Positions 44,653 to 56,113 of a DNA stretch of 63,052 bases are shown here, piece after piece. Under the pieces are notes generated by a model, which saw only the letters and a program-made list of their open reading frames with translations, was not told the origin of the DNA and made no database searches. How positions within the stretch are numbered: the first letter of the stretch is position 1; the number at the start of each line of letters is the position of its first letter. The DNA lies in the NCBI GenBank assembly GCA_002104985.1, contig MCGO01000216.1, forward strand, positions 1 to 63,052, read 5' to 3'. Both the position numbers and the translations under genes were made by a program. The stretch comes from Rhizoclosmatium globosum (lineage: Eukaryota > Chytridiomycota > Chytridiomycetes > Chytridiales > Chytriomycetaceae).

Positions 44653-47600
44653 ATGGCCCCTTTGACGCCAATATCCAAGTATCGGCAACTCCGCGACGAC
44701 GAGGCAACATCAAGCCCGACGCTGATGCGGCGGAGATCGACGTCGCAGCCCGAAGTTGGGTTTGAGTCGCCGGCGCCGTCCGCCGCCTCGTCCGTGTCGA
44801 AAAGCCGCACTCGCAAAGTTCGGCGAAAAGCTTCCTCGGTCAAACTATCCGCCGCCGCTATTTGGCGAACTGTGGTGGACGCATTTGGTCGCCAGAAAGC
44901 ATCGCTCTCTCCCCGCTCAGTCTCATGGTCAACGCCTGATCCGCTCGCTCAATACCCTCAAAACATTACGCGAAACCAAAAATACAACGCAATCTCGTTC
45001 TTACCGACCGTCCTCTATGAGCAGTTCAAGTTCTTCTTCAACCTTTACTTTCTTGTGATTGCACTGTCTCAGTTCATTCCTGCATTCAAAATCGGTCTAT
45101 TGTTCTCGTACATTGCACCGTTAGCGTTCGTCTTGCTGGTTACTCTCGGCAAAGAGGCTGCGGATGATTTGGAGAGGATGCGAAGGGACACAGAGGCGAA
45201 TTCTGCTCTATACAAACGAGTAAACACCGACTTAGAAGAACTTGAATATTTAGAAGATGGAGATAACGCATTTGAATGGGTTAAGTCGGCAGACCTTCAA
45301 GTTGGTGATTTAATATTACTGGAAAAAGATCAACGGGTGAGTAAATCAAATGAGTAAAGTGAGACGCTTTCAAAAATGCCTTGTTGTTCGGAGCTATTAG
45401 TTAGAATTCGTCTTCTTCATACCGAAACGCAACTCACACATCCCTTTCCTCCAGGTTCCTGCAGACTGCATCCTCCTAAAAACATCTGACGCGTCTGGAA
45501 CATGTTTTATCCGCACTGATCAACTCGATGGAGAAACCGACTGGAAAATGCGAATCGCGGTGCCAACAACTCAACGTCTCCCGAATCTCTCGTCACTCGT
45601 CTCTTATCCTGCCTCAGTCTATGCCGAAAAGCCTTCAAAAGATATCCACACGTTTCTTGGAACATTTTCATCTGCGACTGCACCTCAAAAAGAACCTCTC
45701 ACTATTGAAAACACATTGTGGGCGAATACGGTTGTTGCTTCCCCCGGCATCCTGACAGTTCTGATTCTCTATACGGGCCCTGAAACCAGGGCTGTCCTGA
45801 ACACATCATTTCCGCCACAAAAAGTTGGACTTCTGGACCTTGAAATCAACCGCTTATCCAAAATTCTCGCTATTGTGTCCCTCCTCCTCTCTCTCCTCCT
45901 CGTTGCGCTTGACGGCTTTAAAGGGGCTTGGGCCGTTACTACTTTCCGATTCTTGATTCTTTTCTCCTCTATTATCCCTATTTCCCTTCGTGTGAATCTT
46001 GACATGGGAAAGACTGTGTATTCACGGCAGATTATGGCAGATCAAGATATTAAAGGTACAGTTGTGCGGACGAGTACGATTCCCGAAGAGCTTGGACGGG
46101 TCGGTTATTTGCTCACTGACAAAACTGGTACTCTGACAAGAAATGAAATGGAATTGAAAAAGCTACATATGGGAACTATGGCTTTTGCTGGAGAAGAAGG
46201 TATGACGGAAGTAAGGAGGGTTGTAAGAGAAGGAGCTGGAGGTGATACTACAGCAGGGAAAGGTAGAGATATTGGTGTTAGAGTGAGGGACATCGTGTTT
46301 GCTCTGGGGTTATGTCATAATGTAAGTGTTCATATCCAAAATAACCTGTGGCTGATTTTTCTCAGGTAACGCCTGTTTTGGCCGATGATGGCGGTGTAGA
46401 GTATCAGGCTTCGTCGCCTGACGAAGTCGCGATCGTCAAATGGACGGCGCAAGTCGGTCTTTCTCTTCATCATCGCTCATTGACACACATTCATCTTCAT
46501 CTTGATTCTATTCGACCGGAACCAGCCTCAAGCGGCTGGTCCCAAAATGTGCAACAACTCATTTCTCCTCTTTCTTCGTCACCTACGCACACTTCCGCGC
46601 CACTGCTACCGAAAATCTTGTCTTACAAAATATTGCACACTTTCCCTTTCACGTCTGAATCAAAGCGAATGGGGATCATTCTGCGAGATGAAGCGACACA
46701 TGAAATTTGGTTCTTTGTGAAGGGAGCTGATGGAGTGATGGCTCCACTCGTTCGATATAACGATTGGCTTGAAGAAGAGTGTGGAAATATGGCTCGGGAA
46801 GGACTCCGAACTCTTGTCATTGCACGCCGTCGCCTTACCGAAGATGAATTTCGCTCTTTTGATCAAATTTACACGGAGGCTCTTGTAGATGTTACGGCTG
46901 CGCGTGGAGATAAAGTACGGAATGCTTTGCGAAGAATTGAGCACGATTTGGAGCTGTTGGGGTTGACTGGTGTGGAGGACAAACTCCAAGAAGATGTGAA
47001 ACTGACTTTGGAGTTGCTTCGAAATGCTGGACTCAAGATTTGGATGCTCACGGGAGACAAGATTGAGACTGCGCAGTGTATTGCGGTCAGTAGTAAATTA
47101 GTTGCGCGGAATCAGGGAATTCATATCATTTCGAAAGGCATGTGGTATTTTGTTTCAATTTTAAGAAACTCATTCCTCGAAACAGTGACAGATCCGATAG
47201 CAGCTCTGGATGAGCTTGATTTACTCCGAAATCGTACAGACTTGGCTTTGATTATTGACGGCGAGTCACTACATACTTTCACAACGCATCACAAGGCAGC
47301 ATTCATCTCAACGGCATTGCTCCTTTCTGTTGTTATATGTTGTCGATGTTCTCCAACGCAAAAGGCCGATATGACGTACATGATTCGGGCAGCTACGACA
47401 AAAGGGCGTGTTTGTGCAATCGGTGATGGAGGTAACGACGTCAGTATGATTCAAGCCGCCGATGTGGGAGTTGGGATTGTGGGAAAAGAGGGAAAGCAGG
47501 CGTCATTGGCTGCAGACTTTTCAGTGACACAGTTCAGTTATTTAACCAAGTTATTACTATGGCACGGCAGAAACAGCTGTAAGTCTAATTGATGGCTCCA

Positions 47601-48432
47601 TAGTCTTATTGACAGATTTCGTGCAGATAAACGGTCAGCGAAACTTGGGCAGTTTGTGTTTCATCGAGGATTGATTATTTCAGTAATGCAAGCTGTCTTT
47701 TCGGCCATCTTTTATTACGCCCCGATTCCATTGTACCAAGTGAGTCGAATTTCAAATCTATTTCAGCTCACCTCTAATTTGTTTGCCAGGGTCTGCTTTT
47801 GGTGGGATACGCAACGGCTTACACGATGGCGCCTGTTTTCTCTCTCGTTTTGGACAGAGACTTGTCAGAAGATATGGCATTGTTGTATCCTGAACTGTAC
47901 AAAGATTTGCGGAAGGTAATCACGATAGAATGAAAAATAGTGGAAAAATAGGAAATCTCAAACCCAACTTGAATAGGGACGTTCTCTGTCGTATCGAACC
48001 TTCTTTACCTGGCTCACAATCAGCGTGTATCAAGGAGGTGCGATTATGCTCCTTAGTCTAATGCTATTCGAAACTGAGTTTGTCAACATTGTGTCGATAT
48101 CGTTCACATCTCTCATCTTCAATGAACTGCTGATGGTGGCATTCGAGATCAACACTTGGCATCCTTGGATGATATATTCGGAAATTGTCACTGTTTTGGT
48201 GTATATTGGGAGTATGTGGATTTTAACGACAGATTTTGGTGAGCATCTTCGTTCCACAGATCATTATTCAGGCGATTAACGATATATAACACTAGACATG
48301 GCATTCATTCTGACATGGAATTTTGTATGGAAGGTTCTTGTGATAACAGCCGTGTCTGCACTTCCTCTGTATGCAATGAAGCTGGTGAACAGAAAACTGA
48401 ATCCACCATCGTACACCAAGATCATGGATTGA
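44653..48432 (+). CDS. NEO1: P4-ATPase phospholipid flippase, Neo1/ATP9 type
   Basis: Endosome/Golgi flippase of the Neo1 branch, which works without a Cdc50 subunit. Exons: 44653-45336, 45455-46321, 46366-47578, 47627-47739, 47790-47915, 47977-48238 and 48296-48432, in frame. Branch-specific sequences are [31 protein letters not shown] and [12 protein letters not shown], plus [40 protein letters not shown] and [15 protein letters not shown]. Within the third exon a 48-nt stretch (about 47136-47183) starts AAAG|GCATGT and ends ACAG; it is in frame and stop-free. Splicing it as a GC-AG intron gives the conserved IISKVTDP and 1117 aa; retention gives 1133 aa. Confidence 0.94.
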
Positions 48433-49038
48433 TGAGGTTTATTGCTATAATAAAATAAATGCATATTCGTTCATTAAGCGTTTGCAAATCCCTGAACTAG
48501 AGTTGAGGAGTGTGATAGGGCTCACAAGAAAAATCGTTGGAAGACCTTCGACACCTTTTGGCTTTGCTTTGCAGGTGATTGTCTTGTCATTATGTACCCT
48601 ATGAAGAGATGAATCAATGGACTTCGGTTTCGAAATATTGTCGGAGATTCAAGAGCAGATTGGATGGATGGGTCGTCAATGAGATGCTTGTTTGACAGCT
48701 CTGCAACTTCGAAGGACACTGGAACCACCTCGCTCGAAAACACAAAGTATTATTTCGAATCAAAGAACTGGAAGCGGATCACTCACTCGCATTGGGACCC
48801 GGTTGCCTCTCCAATCTAACAATCACCCCCACCACCATTTACGCCGTTTGAATTGAAAGGTCTCCGAATTTCAAGAGCTTCCAACCTCTTCTTTTTTACA
48901 ACTGTTTACTGGAGAACTGCTCTCAGTCGTTTGTCGTTCAATTTGAAGGTTTGGTGCTGGGCTTCGCTCTCTTACCGTCCTAACAGGCTCCTTCCATCTA
49001 GTTTATCACCTGTTTTCAGCACTCAATTTGAATTCTTC
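48433..49038. other. Intergenic region between NEO1 and PBP1
   Basis: Contains the NEO1 3' end and the PBP1 5' region. Pyrimidine-rich sequence precedes the PBP1 start. A minus-strand 73-codon ORF (48522-48743) has no recognisable family and is probably chance. Confidence 0.4.
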
Positions 49039-52000
49039 ATGATGAGCACCAGCGGAAACGGAAACGGGAACAGAGCCGGCGCTGGCAACCAACCGCAGCA
49101 GCAGGCGTACCGTGGGGGTCGCGGTGGTGGACGGGGCGGGTACCGAGGGGGAAACAATAACAGTACTGGTACTGTTGGTGGTGCTGGAAGAGGTTCTGGG
49201 CCAACTGGATCGAATGACGGAGTTCAAGTGTGAGTCCGTGACTTCTGTTGACACTGAGGCAATTTACCATCATCAAATACACATAGGAAAGGAAAGTGGG
49301 GTAATGGTCCTCCAGCCTCAGTCAAAAGCGACTCGAGACCTCCTTCAGCCTTGAGCCATAACGGCGCGAAGCCGCATACTCAACCTGCACCTCCAAACGA
49401 ACAACTGGACCGCATCTATTACCTTCTTATGCATATGGTGGTATGTTGTAATTTGTCGTAATTTGTGTGATAAACTTTGTTTATTAGGGCTCGAAAGTCA
49501 CCGTCAAAGTCAAAGGAAACTTGACATTCGAAGGAATCTTGCATACAGCGACTGCCTTGCCTGATTTGGGCGTATCTCTTGGAATGGCGCGACAATTGGT
49601 GGACGGAAAGCCTAGTGCAACCGTGATTCCTTCTCTTTTGATTCTGCCAAATGACTTGATCACATTGTCTGTGGCTGGCCTTGAGGTAGCTGATACAAAA
49701 GCCGAGCCTGCATCAAGAGGTGAATATCTTCTTATCACTTGTGTATCCTAAACACGATACTTCTCTAGGTGGATTCCAAACTGATTCCGCCATTGGTTCT
49801 CGTGTTGGAGAATTTGGCCGCGAACGCGAACTTGTTCAATGGTCAACTGACGAAGTCGATAACACAATGTCGCTTGAAGAAAATGGTCTTACTGGAGAAA
49901 AGTGGGATCAGTTCGCCACCAACGAATCATTGTTTGGAGTTGAAACTGATTTCAAGGAAGAAATGTACACTACCGTAATCGACAAGAGCGATCCTGCATT
50001 CAAACGCAAAGAAGCTGAGGCTGCTCGATTGGCGAGAGAAATTGAATCTGGATTCCGTGATGTACGCGACTTCTTCTTGTTGACACTTCAGAAGCCAAAC
50101 TAACCTAAAAATCAGACTGACAATATTCATATGCTTGAAGAACGTAATATTATTACTGCTCAAGACAATGTTAACGAAGAAGACAAATATTCGTCTGTTC
50201 TTCGTAAATCGGAAAACCCAGAAAACGTCTACGTCCCTCCCGGTGCTCGTGCCCGTGCGCCAGCCCCTACTGCAGCTGCTTCCAAAAAGCCTGAAATTGC
50301 CGTCTCGACCGCCAAGAATGAGAACCAGATTCCAGCCTCCTTACAAACTGCTCCGGCATCTACGAAGTCTATGCCCATTCCTGCCCCTGTTACGCGTTCA
50401 AAGTCTCCTTCGGGATCTGCTTCTGCGACTGCATCGGTTCCATCAAATGCAGCAAAATCCGTAAACAACGTTCCAACTGTTGACGCAAAGTCAGCGACTC
50501 CCTCGTCACTTGCAACTGCTGCTAAAGCTGGAACTGCTCGCAGAGAAGAATTATTAAAACAGTTGCCGATCAAGGTTAGATTTTTCATCTTTCATTATGA
50601 CACAAAACTGACTGAATTGTTTTTGGAAGGACTTGCCAAACATTCCACAAACTCGTGACCCCGTTGGCGACACATTCCAAAAGTTCCAAATGTTTGCTGT
50701 CAATGAGCGCAAACAAATGAAGAAACCACTGCGCGAAATGATTACCAAACCTAAACCAGAAATGTTGAATGAATTGCGAGCTTTCAGTAACTCATTTAAG
50801 TTGCCAATGCCATTTCCGAATGAGCTGAAAGAGATCATCAAAAAGAGTCCTGAAACTGAGGAAGCGCCTGTTTCAACCACTAAACCACGTCCTACTTCTG
50901 TCCCGAATGATCGAAGTGTTTCGGAAGTTTCTCCACCAACTGCTACTACTGGCGCTGCTCCACCTCGGACAGCTTCCTCGAACACAGGTCCAGCTCCTCC
51001 AACGACGTCCACTACTGAAGCATCATCAACAGCTGCTGGTGAAAAGAAATTCAAATTCAACTTGTCTGCCGTTGAGTTCACTCCTGGTGGCGCTTCTCCC
51101 ATTCAACAAAATCAAAATCTTCCCTACGATAAGGTACCTTCATCCTACCTCGCCTTGTGACTTCTGATGCTTTTTTCAGCAACGTTCTGGTTCAATCACA
51201 GGTGGTCCACCAAAGCAACAGATGCGAAACAATTCTGGAGGAGGGTATAACAAAAACTACCAAAAGACTGGTAAGCTTGGACTGCTGACCTTTTCAGATT
51301 GTTCTAACGAATTTCGCAGGTTACGGCTACCCTCAAAACTACCGACCGCCCTATGGACAACCTTATGAAGATGGAAGCTACCCACCGCCACCTATGGATC
51401 CTAACCAGGCTTACTTTTATCCTGTTCAAGGCGTTCCATATCCTGGCGTTCCATATAGGGTATGTTAAAATATTCGCAATAATAACAAGCACTAACTCCC
51501 GTTGTGAAATAGCCTATGGTCGCCCGTCCTGGATATGGTCCTCCTCCACAACAAATGATGCCACCCGGAGCCTACATGATGCCATATCCAGTACCTCCAG
51601 GTGCAATGATTCCTCAGATGATGGGTGCTCCCCCAATGGGCGCAGTTCCCGTCGGAATGTACGCTCGTCCTGGTGCCCCACCTCCACCCCCTCAAGGAGC
51701 TGGCAAAAACGGTCCCCCAACTCCAAGCTCTGCACCAACGCAATTACAGGGCGGTCAGGCTCCGTCCCCAACATCTGCTGGTCCGCAGATGATTCAATAC
51801 CGTCCTCCACCTCCAGGCGCGGATGGACGTCCACCATACATGACGTCGCCACAGTCAGGTGTTCCACCAGAAGCTATGTATCATCAAGCAGCTATGATGG
51901 GATACCCGCCACAGGGCTTTTATGGCGCTCATCCTGGAATGATGGTTCCTATGGGCTGGCCTGCGGATCCAATGCAAATGGGTATGTGATCTTCGAACTT

Positions 52001-52225
52001 TCGGAACTGTCCATTTACTGACATATGATATTATAAGCTGAAATGCAGCAGCACATGATGGCATCGGGAGGTCATCAACAAATGCCTATGCATATGCAAC
52101 ATCAACAGCAACCTCATGAAATGCAAGGAGAAGAAGGAATTGAAGGTGGAGAAGAAGTCGAGGGAGAAGGCGTAGAAGGTCAGGAAGAGTTTGATGAAGC
52201 TGCAGGAGAGGAAGCCGACGCGTAA
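49039..52225 (+). CDS. PBP1: Ataxin-2/Pbp1 homologue
   Basis: RNA-associated protein of stress granules that binds poly(A)-binding protein. Ten exons: 49039-49229, 49287-49440, 49488-49719, 49770-50061, 50116-50574, 50630-51133, 51180-51270, 51322-51459, 51513-51981 and 52038-52225; 905 aa in frame. Domains in order: a Gly/Arg-rich N-terminus (YRGGRGGGRGGYRGG), an Lsm fold (LDRIYYLLMHMVGSKVTVKV), LsmAD (WDQFATNESLFGVETDF), long Pro/Ser/Thr-rich linkers, a PAM2 motif (FKFNLSAVEFTPGG) for the PABP MLLE domain, then Pro/Met/Gln-rich low complexity and an acidic end. All hallmarks of the family are present. Confidence 0.94.
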
Positions 52226-52696
52226 TTTGAGGAGTGATTGTTTTTGTTTTTGTTTTTTGGGGGATGTTGATGCATTGGACGTGGAAAGAAGGCTAGAGGA
52301 AGTAAGTGCTAAGGAATTGTGTTCATACTTGTGTGGGAGTAGGATGAAGGATTGTGTTGTGAGCGTATTCGAGTTGGAAGTTGATGTGTGTTGTGTGTGT
52401 GCGTGAGAAGGCAAACGCGCCTGTTCGTTTTTTTATAACCTTTTCAGTTTGATTTCTTTTAACAATAAAGTGTATAACTGAACGGTATAGAAAATAAGCT
52501 TTTATTATTCAATGAATAACTGTTGTAAAGTTGGGAATTGCACCCAAGATTCGAAGCCTCATTCGCGACCTGTGCGACGTGAACGCTGATACCCAATCCC
52601 ATAAAAATAGGTACCAGGAACATATGATAAAGAAGACGCGTATACAGGTGTACCAAGTGACAAGTGTCACCACACATATGTATCAGCAAGTAGCTT
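52226..52696. other. PBP1 3' region, no gene recognised
   Basis: G/T-rich sequence follows the PBP1 stop, then an AATAAA-like AACAATAAAG near 52461. A short stretch around 52530-52600 has a tRNA B-box-like TTCGAA core on the minus strand but does not fold as a tRNA. Confidence 0.4.
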
Positions 52697-53017
52697 GAGA
52701 ACCTTTGTAGAGCCGAGACCATAAACCCCGCCGAAGCCGAAGCTAGCGTGTCTGATGTGAAGCGACTCAGTGCTAGGTAGCCTCTTGCTTGATCACTCCA
52801 GGTAGACTGGGGAACCTTTTGGCATCGGGACCATAAACCCCGCCGAAGCCGAAGCTAGCGTGTCTGATGTGAAACGACCCAGTATAGGTAGACTTGCTTG
52901 ACTGGAGACTAGGTAGACTGGGGAACCTTTTGGCATCGGGACCATAAACCCCGCCGAAGCCGAAGCTAGCGTGTCTGATGTGAAACGACCCAGTATAGGT
53001 AGACTTGCTTGACTGGT
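52697..53017. repeat. Three tandem copies of a 111-bp repeat
   Basis: Copies start near 52697, 52808 and 52919; the anchor GACCATAAACCCCGCCGAAG recurs at 52718, 52829 and 52940, exactly 111 bp apart. Copies 2 and 3 are almost identical, while copy 1 has diverged outside the central 45 bp or so. The period is 3 x 37, so on the minus strand copies 2 and 3 stay open as 37-residue repeats (SFHIRHASFGFGGVYG core). No start, intron or family supports a real protein. Confidence 0.9.
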
Positions 53018-54180
53018 AAGAGGAATCTGTTGTAGTTGTTATTTGGCGAGAAGAAAATAACACGACGGGATGGTGTCAAATCTGACAATGCAGCAAACCA
53101 CCAAAACAAATTCCAAAATATGAAGCAAACAATCACAGCTGTTGCCGCTACGCGACTCTCTGTTACCAACAGGCGGCATCAGCGAAAGGCAACACTAAAA
53201 AAGGAATATAAGCTGGCTAACACGCCTTCCCTCCCATTACCAAAAACGAAGTTTGCAACAACAAACCCATCAAATTTGAAGTCGGCAACTAACTTCCCAC
53301 TCTCGTTTCAAAAAAACAAAATAATGACTTTCATTTCAGCAACCCCTTAAAAATAACTGAAATAAAGGACATGTAGTTTCTACTTGACAACTTCAGTAAT
53401 TTGATAGCAAAATTGAAAAGTGTTGAGTTCACAAAAAGATTCACGACTCCTATGATAACACTGCAGCCTTCCAGCCTAAAGACAACGCTGTATGCGTAAA
53501 ATCAAGCAAAATGCGCTGTACAGGCTACAACAGCAATAACAGAAGATATACGAGGATGCGGAAGTAGCTGAGACATCAAAAATGTCAATAAAATATGCTC
53601 CAGGCATACCTTCCAAGTTGAAGTATGGATGCAACTCATTCAAGACAAAAATAAACGTAACATTGTTACTACTGTTCATTGTTTTGAGACACTGCAAAGT
53701 ATCGTTATAAACTAACAGTTTCAAGTGGGGCAGGCTGTTAGAATTTTCGTTTGCCACTTCAACTCAACACTTCCAGTCTTTAAAACCTTTGGATAAGTTA
53801 TCTTATATTAAAAACATTGACTGCAGACACTGGAACAGCTACAATAAGCGAAGATACCCAAGACGTGATTGCTATTTTAAAGTATATTCCAGGCGTGTCC
53901 AGCTCAAATAAACTTCTCTGTTGCCTTCTGTATTTGGTTTGAAACCCGCGAGTTACAGTCTGTTATACTTTCTTTACTAACCAAACAAATCGCTGGTATT
54001 TCACTGAATGCGGTACGAGTTGGAAGTTTGACAAGAGTATTGTGAAGCTGAGACAATAAGGATGTTTGCTTTACTTTTCTGAAAACGCAATATTTTATGA
54101 GGCAAGCGAAAGAAAGAAATATATCTGTATGAGGTAGCACAGCAGGAAACGAGGTAGAAGGAATAGAAGAAACAGAGGAA
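53018..54180. other. A/T-rich stretch with duplicated ORF remnants
   Basis: Minus-strand segments at 53476-53757 and about 53790-54194 each end in a similar hydrophobic C-terminus (FNLEGMPGAYFIDIFDV versus FELDTPGIYFKIAITSW), and the DNA of the two is visibly related. The second is broken by a frame change after NQIQKATEK. They may be small secreted or GPI-anchored genes that have decayed. No family is recognised. Confidence 0.3.
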
Positions 54181-55044
54181 TCAGTTGAAGGCAACGTTCA
54201 TGAGACCAAGACCAGCGTATCCCTTGAAAGAACCAAAAGAATCCTGCTTGGCAACCCAACCCTTAGCAGTACCAGTGTAGATGGAAACGTTGTGGCCACC
54301 AACAATCGCAGGGCCAGAAACGCGAAGAGGGCCAAGACCCGAGCTAGCCTGGAACTTGCCCTTGAAACCAAAGACACTGACCAAGACATTTCCGGTACCA
54401 GTCTGCAAATCAATATTTGCGTCATGCACTGCAGGGTACAAGTCCGCCTGAATGGACCCAACATCTGCACGCATGATCAAGTCTTTGAAGCCCTTGATGG
54501 CATCAGCTCTGACAGCACCGACATTTGTGATAACGGTGACTGTGTTGCGGGCAGTCACTTGGCCGAGATCGACAGCGCCGACATTTGTGTTGATTGAAAC
54601 GTTTTCAGCGCTAATAGAAGCGGCCTTGACTGAACCGACGTTGTAGTCTGCGGTAAAGTTCTTCTTGAGATCCGGGCCCTGGTAGTTGAGGGAGCCCACG
54701 GAACCCTTTATGGCAAAGTCGGTGATTGATTGAGGGATAGTTACTTCGAGGGCTGTCTTTGGGGGCGTGTTGAATCCGAAGAAGGAAGTCGCCGAGGCCC
54801 AGGAAAAGGCCAGAGCGTCGTCGTTGTAGGCGACATTGACTTGCAGTTTGTTGTCCGAAGTTGTCTCGTACGAAAGCGTGGCCTTGGACGTGGGATCGGT
54901 GAGGGAAACGGTTGTTTGGCCGGCCGAGAAGAACGACGACGCCGCGGTTCGGACGATCGTGTCCGTCTGCCCCTTTCCCGTCGATACGATCACTAATCCT
55001 TCGAATTTGGTGGGGAGGATCGTGGTGGTGGTCGTGCTGCTCAT
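54181..55044 (-). CDS. DUF4097-like beta-helix protein
   Basis: Single exon, 287 aa from the ATG at 55044 (MSSTTTTTILPTKFEG); an upstream ATG at 55098 overlaps the divergent gene. The body consists of short beta-strand repeats with Val/Asn/Gly turns: DFAIKGSVGSLNY, SINTNVGAVDLGQV, VITNVGAVRADAI, RADVGSIQADLYP, DLQTGTGNVLVSV. This pattern matches the putative adhesin DUF4097 fold found in bacteria and fungi. It has no signal peptide or anchor, so it is probably intracellular. Its role is unknown. Confidence 0.68.
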   Translation of the reverse strand: MSSTTTTTILPTKFEGLVIVSTGKGQTDTIVRTAASSFFSAGQTTVSLTDPTSKATLSYETTSDNKLQVNVAYNDDALAFSWASATSFFGFNTPPKTALEVTIPQSITDFAIKGSVGSLNYQGPDLKKNFTADYNVGSVKAASISAENVSINTNVGAVDLGQVTARNTVTVITNVGAVRADAIKGFKDLIMRADVGSIQADLYPAVHDANIDLQTGTGNVLVSVFGFKGKFQASSGLGPLRVSGPAIVGGHNVSIYTGTAKGWVAKQDSFGSFKGYAGLGLMNVAFN

Positions 55045-55096
55045 TAGTAGGTGCTTTTTGATCAACTGTTGAAAACTGGGAGACACTACCAGCCAC
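55045..55096. promoter_or_regulatory. Short shared divergent promoter
   Basis: Only 52 bp lie between the start codons of the DUF4097-like gene (minus) and the LRR gene (plus). No TATA box is obvious. Confidence 0.5.
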
Positions 55097-56053
55097 ATGG
55101 AAGATACTATCCTTCACTTTGATATCCTTGTTCTCATCCTCGGCTGGATTCCTCCTAAAGTCGCTCTGCCACTGGCTAGAGTATGTTCTGTATTCAACAA
55201 TGTCATCCGCTCTTCAGCCTATGCCATCCAGGCCATGCAGAACCTGTGTGAACCTGGAAACCCATTCATGAATAAGCCTGAATTGATTCCGACCGACTTT
55301 GATCTACTCTTCATCAATGGGCCTCCAAGTGTTGCGGATGCGTATGTCCGCCATCGAATGCAGCATTACACCCACTTCTGGTTCAATGCCTTTTTATTGA
55401 GTTCGGTTAAAGCAAAGAGACGTGGTCCCTTTCCCGTGGCATTATGTTCTTTGACGAACTTGAGCATACTTGAACTCTCTTGCTGCAGCCGCATTGGCAC
55501 TGTACCGTTCGAGATTGGCCAACTCATCAACCTAGAACGGCTGGACTTGAGTAAAAACTTTGAGCTGACTGGACCGTTGCCAGATTCCATTGCTGACTTG
55601 GCGGCTTTGAAAGTCCTCAAAATCAGTGACACAAGCATCAACGGTCCACTGCCAAACGGGCTTAGTTGCTTAAGCAACCTCGAAAAGATTTATGCATTCA
55701 ACACGTCAATTACCGGGCCCCTTCCTTCTTTCGAAAACCTTGTCAATTTGGTTATGCTACATATGGCGAATTCTAAGCTGACGGGGACTATCCCGGCTTC
55801 TCTAGCATGCTGCTCCGATCTTGAACGCATTATTCTAAGCAAAAATTCACTTGTGGGCGAGATCCCTTCTTCACTGGGCCGGCTTCAACAACTCACTCAT
55901 CTGAATCTGGAAAACAATTCACTCCAAGGTGTCGTTCCTGATGAACTTGATAATTTGTCGTTGTTGGAATTAAAACTTGGAGGTAATCCAGAGTTGGTTC
56001 TTAAGGGGCCGAGTTTGGCTCCCGTAGAATTGACAAATCCAGTTATGCCTTGA
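55097..56053 (+). CDS. Leucine-rich repeat protein, plant-type repeats
   Basis: Single exon, 318 aa. The N-terminus (ILHFDILVLILGWIPPKVAL, then RVCSVFNNVI) looks like a degenerate F-box. From residue about 115 there are at least seven LRRs of the LxxLxxLxLSxNxLTGPIP type, for example LINLERLDLSKNFELTGPLP, LSNLEKIYAFNTSITGPLP and LQQLTHLNLENNSLQGVVP. There is no signal peptide, transmembrane helix or kinase domain, so it is an intracellular LRR protein, common in chytrids. The partner is unknown. Confidence 0.8.
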   Translation: MEDTILHFDILVLILGWIPPKVALPLARVCSVFNNVIRSSAYAIQAMQNLCEPGNPFMNKPELIPTDFDLLFINGPPSVADAYVRHRMQHYTHFWFNAFLLSSVKAKRRGPFPVALCSLTNLSILELSCCSRIGTVPFEIGQLINLERLDLSKNFELTGPLPDSIADLAALKVLKISDTSINGPLPNGLSCLSNLEKIYAFNTSITGPLPSFENLVNLVMLHMANSKLTGTIPASLACCSDLERIILSKNSLVGEIPSSLGRLQQLTHLNLENNSLQGVVPDELDNLSLLELKLGGNPELVLKGPSLAPVELTNPVMP

Positions 56054-56113
56054 CATTTTTGAATTTATTCAGTTAATGTGATACGAAAACGGACAAGGAC
56101 AATATACAAAACT

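Noticed and set aside
4922..48432. DRS2 and NEO1 as a functional flippase cluster
   Set aside because: They are about 35 kb apart with many unrelated genes between; shared location is probably chance.
52530..52605. Possible tRNA on the minus strand (TTCGAA B-box-like core, pairing ends)
   Set aside because: The acceptor ends can pair, but the T stem does not form around the TTCGAAT loop and the 3' side is about three bases too long; no plausible anticodon arm.
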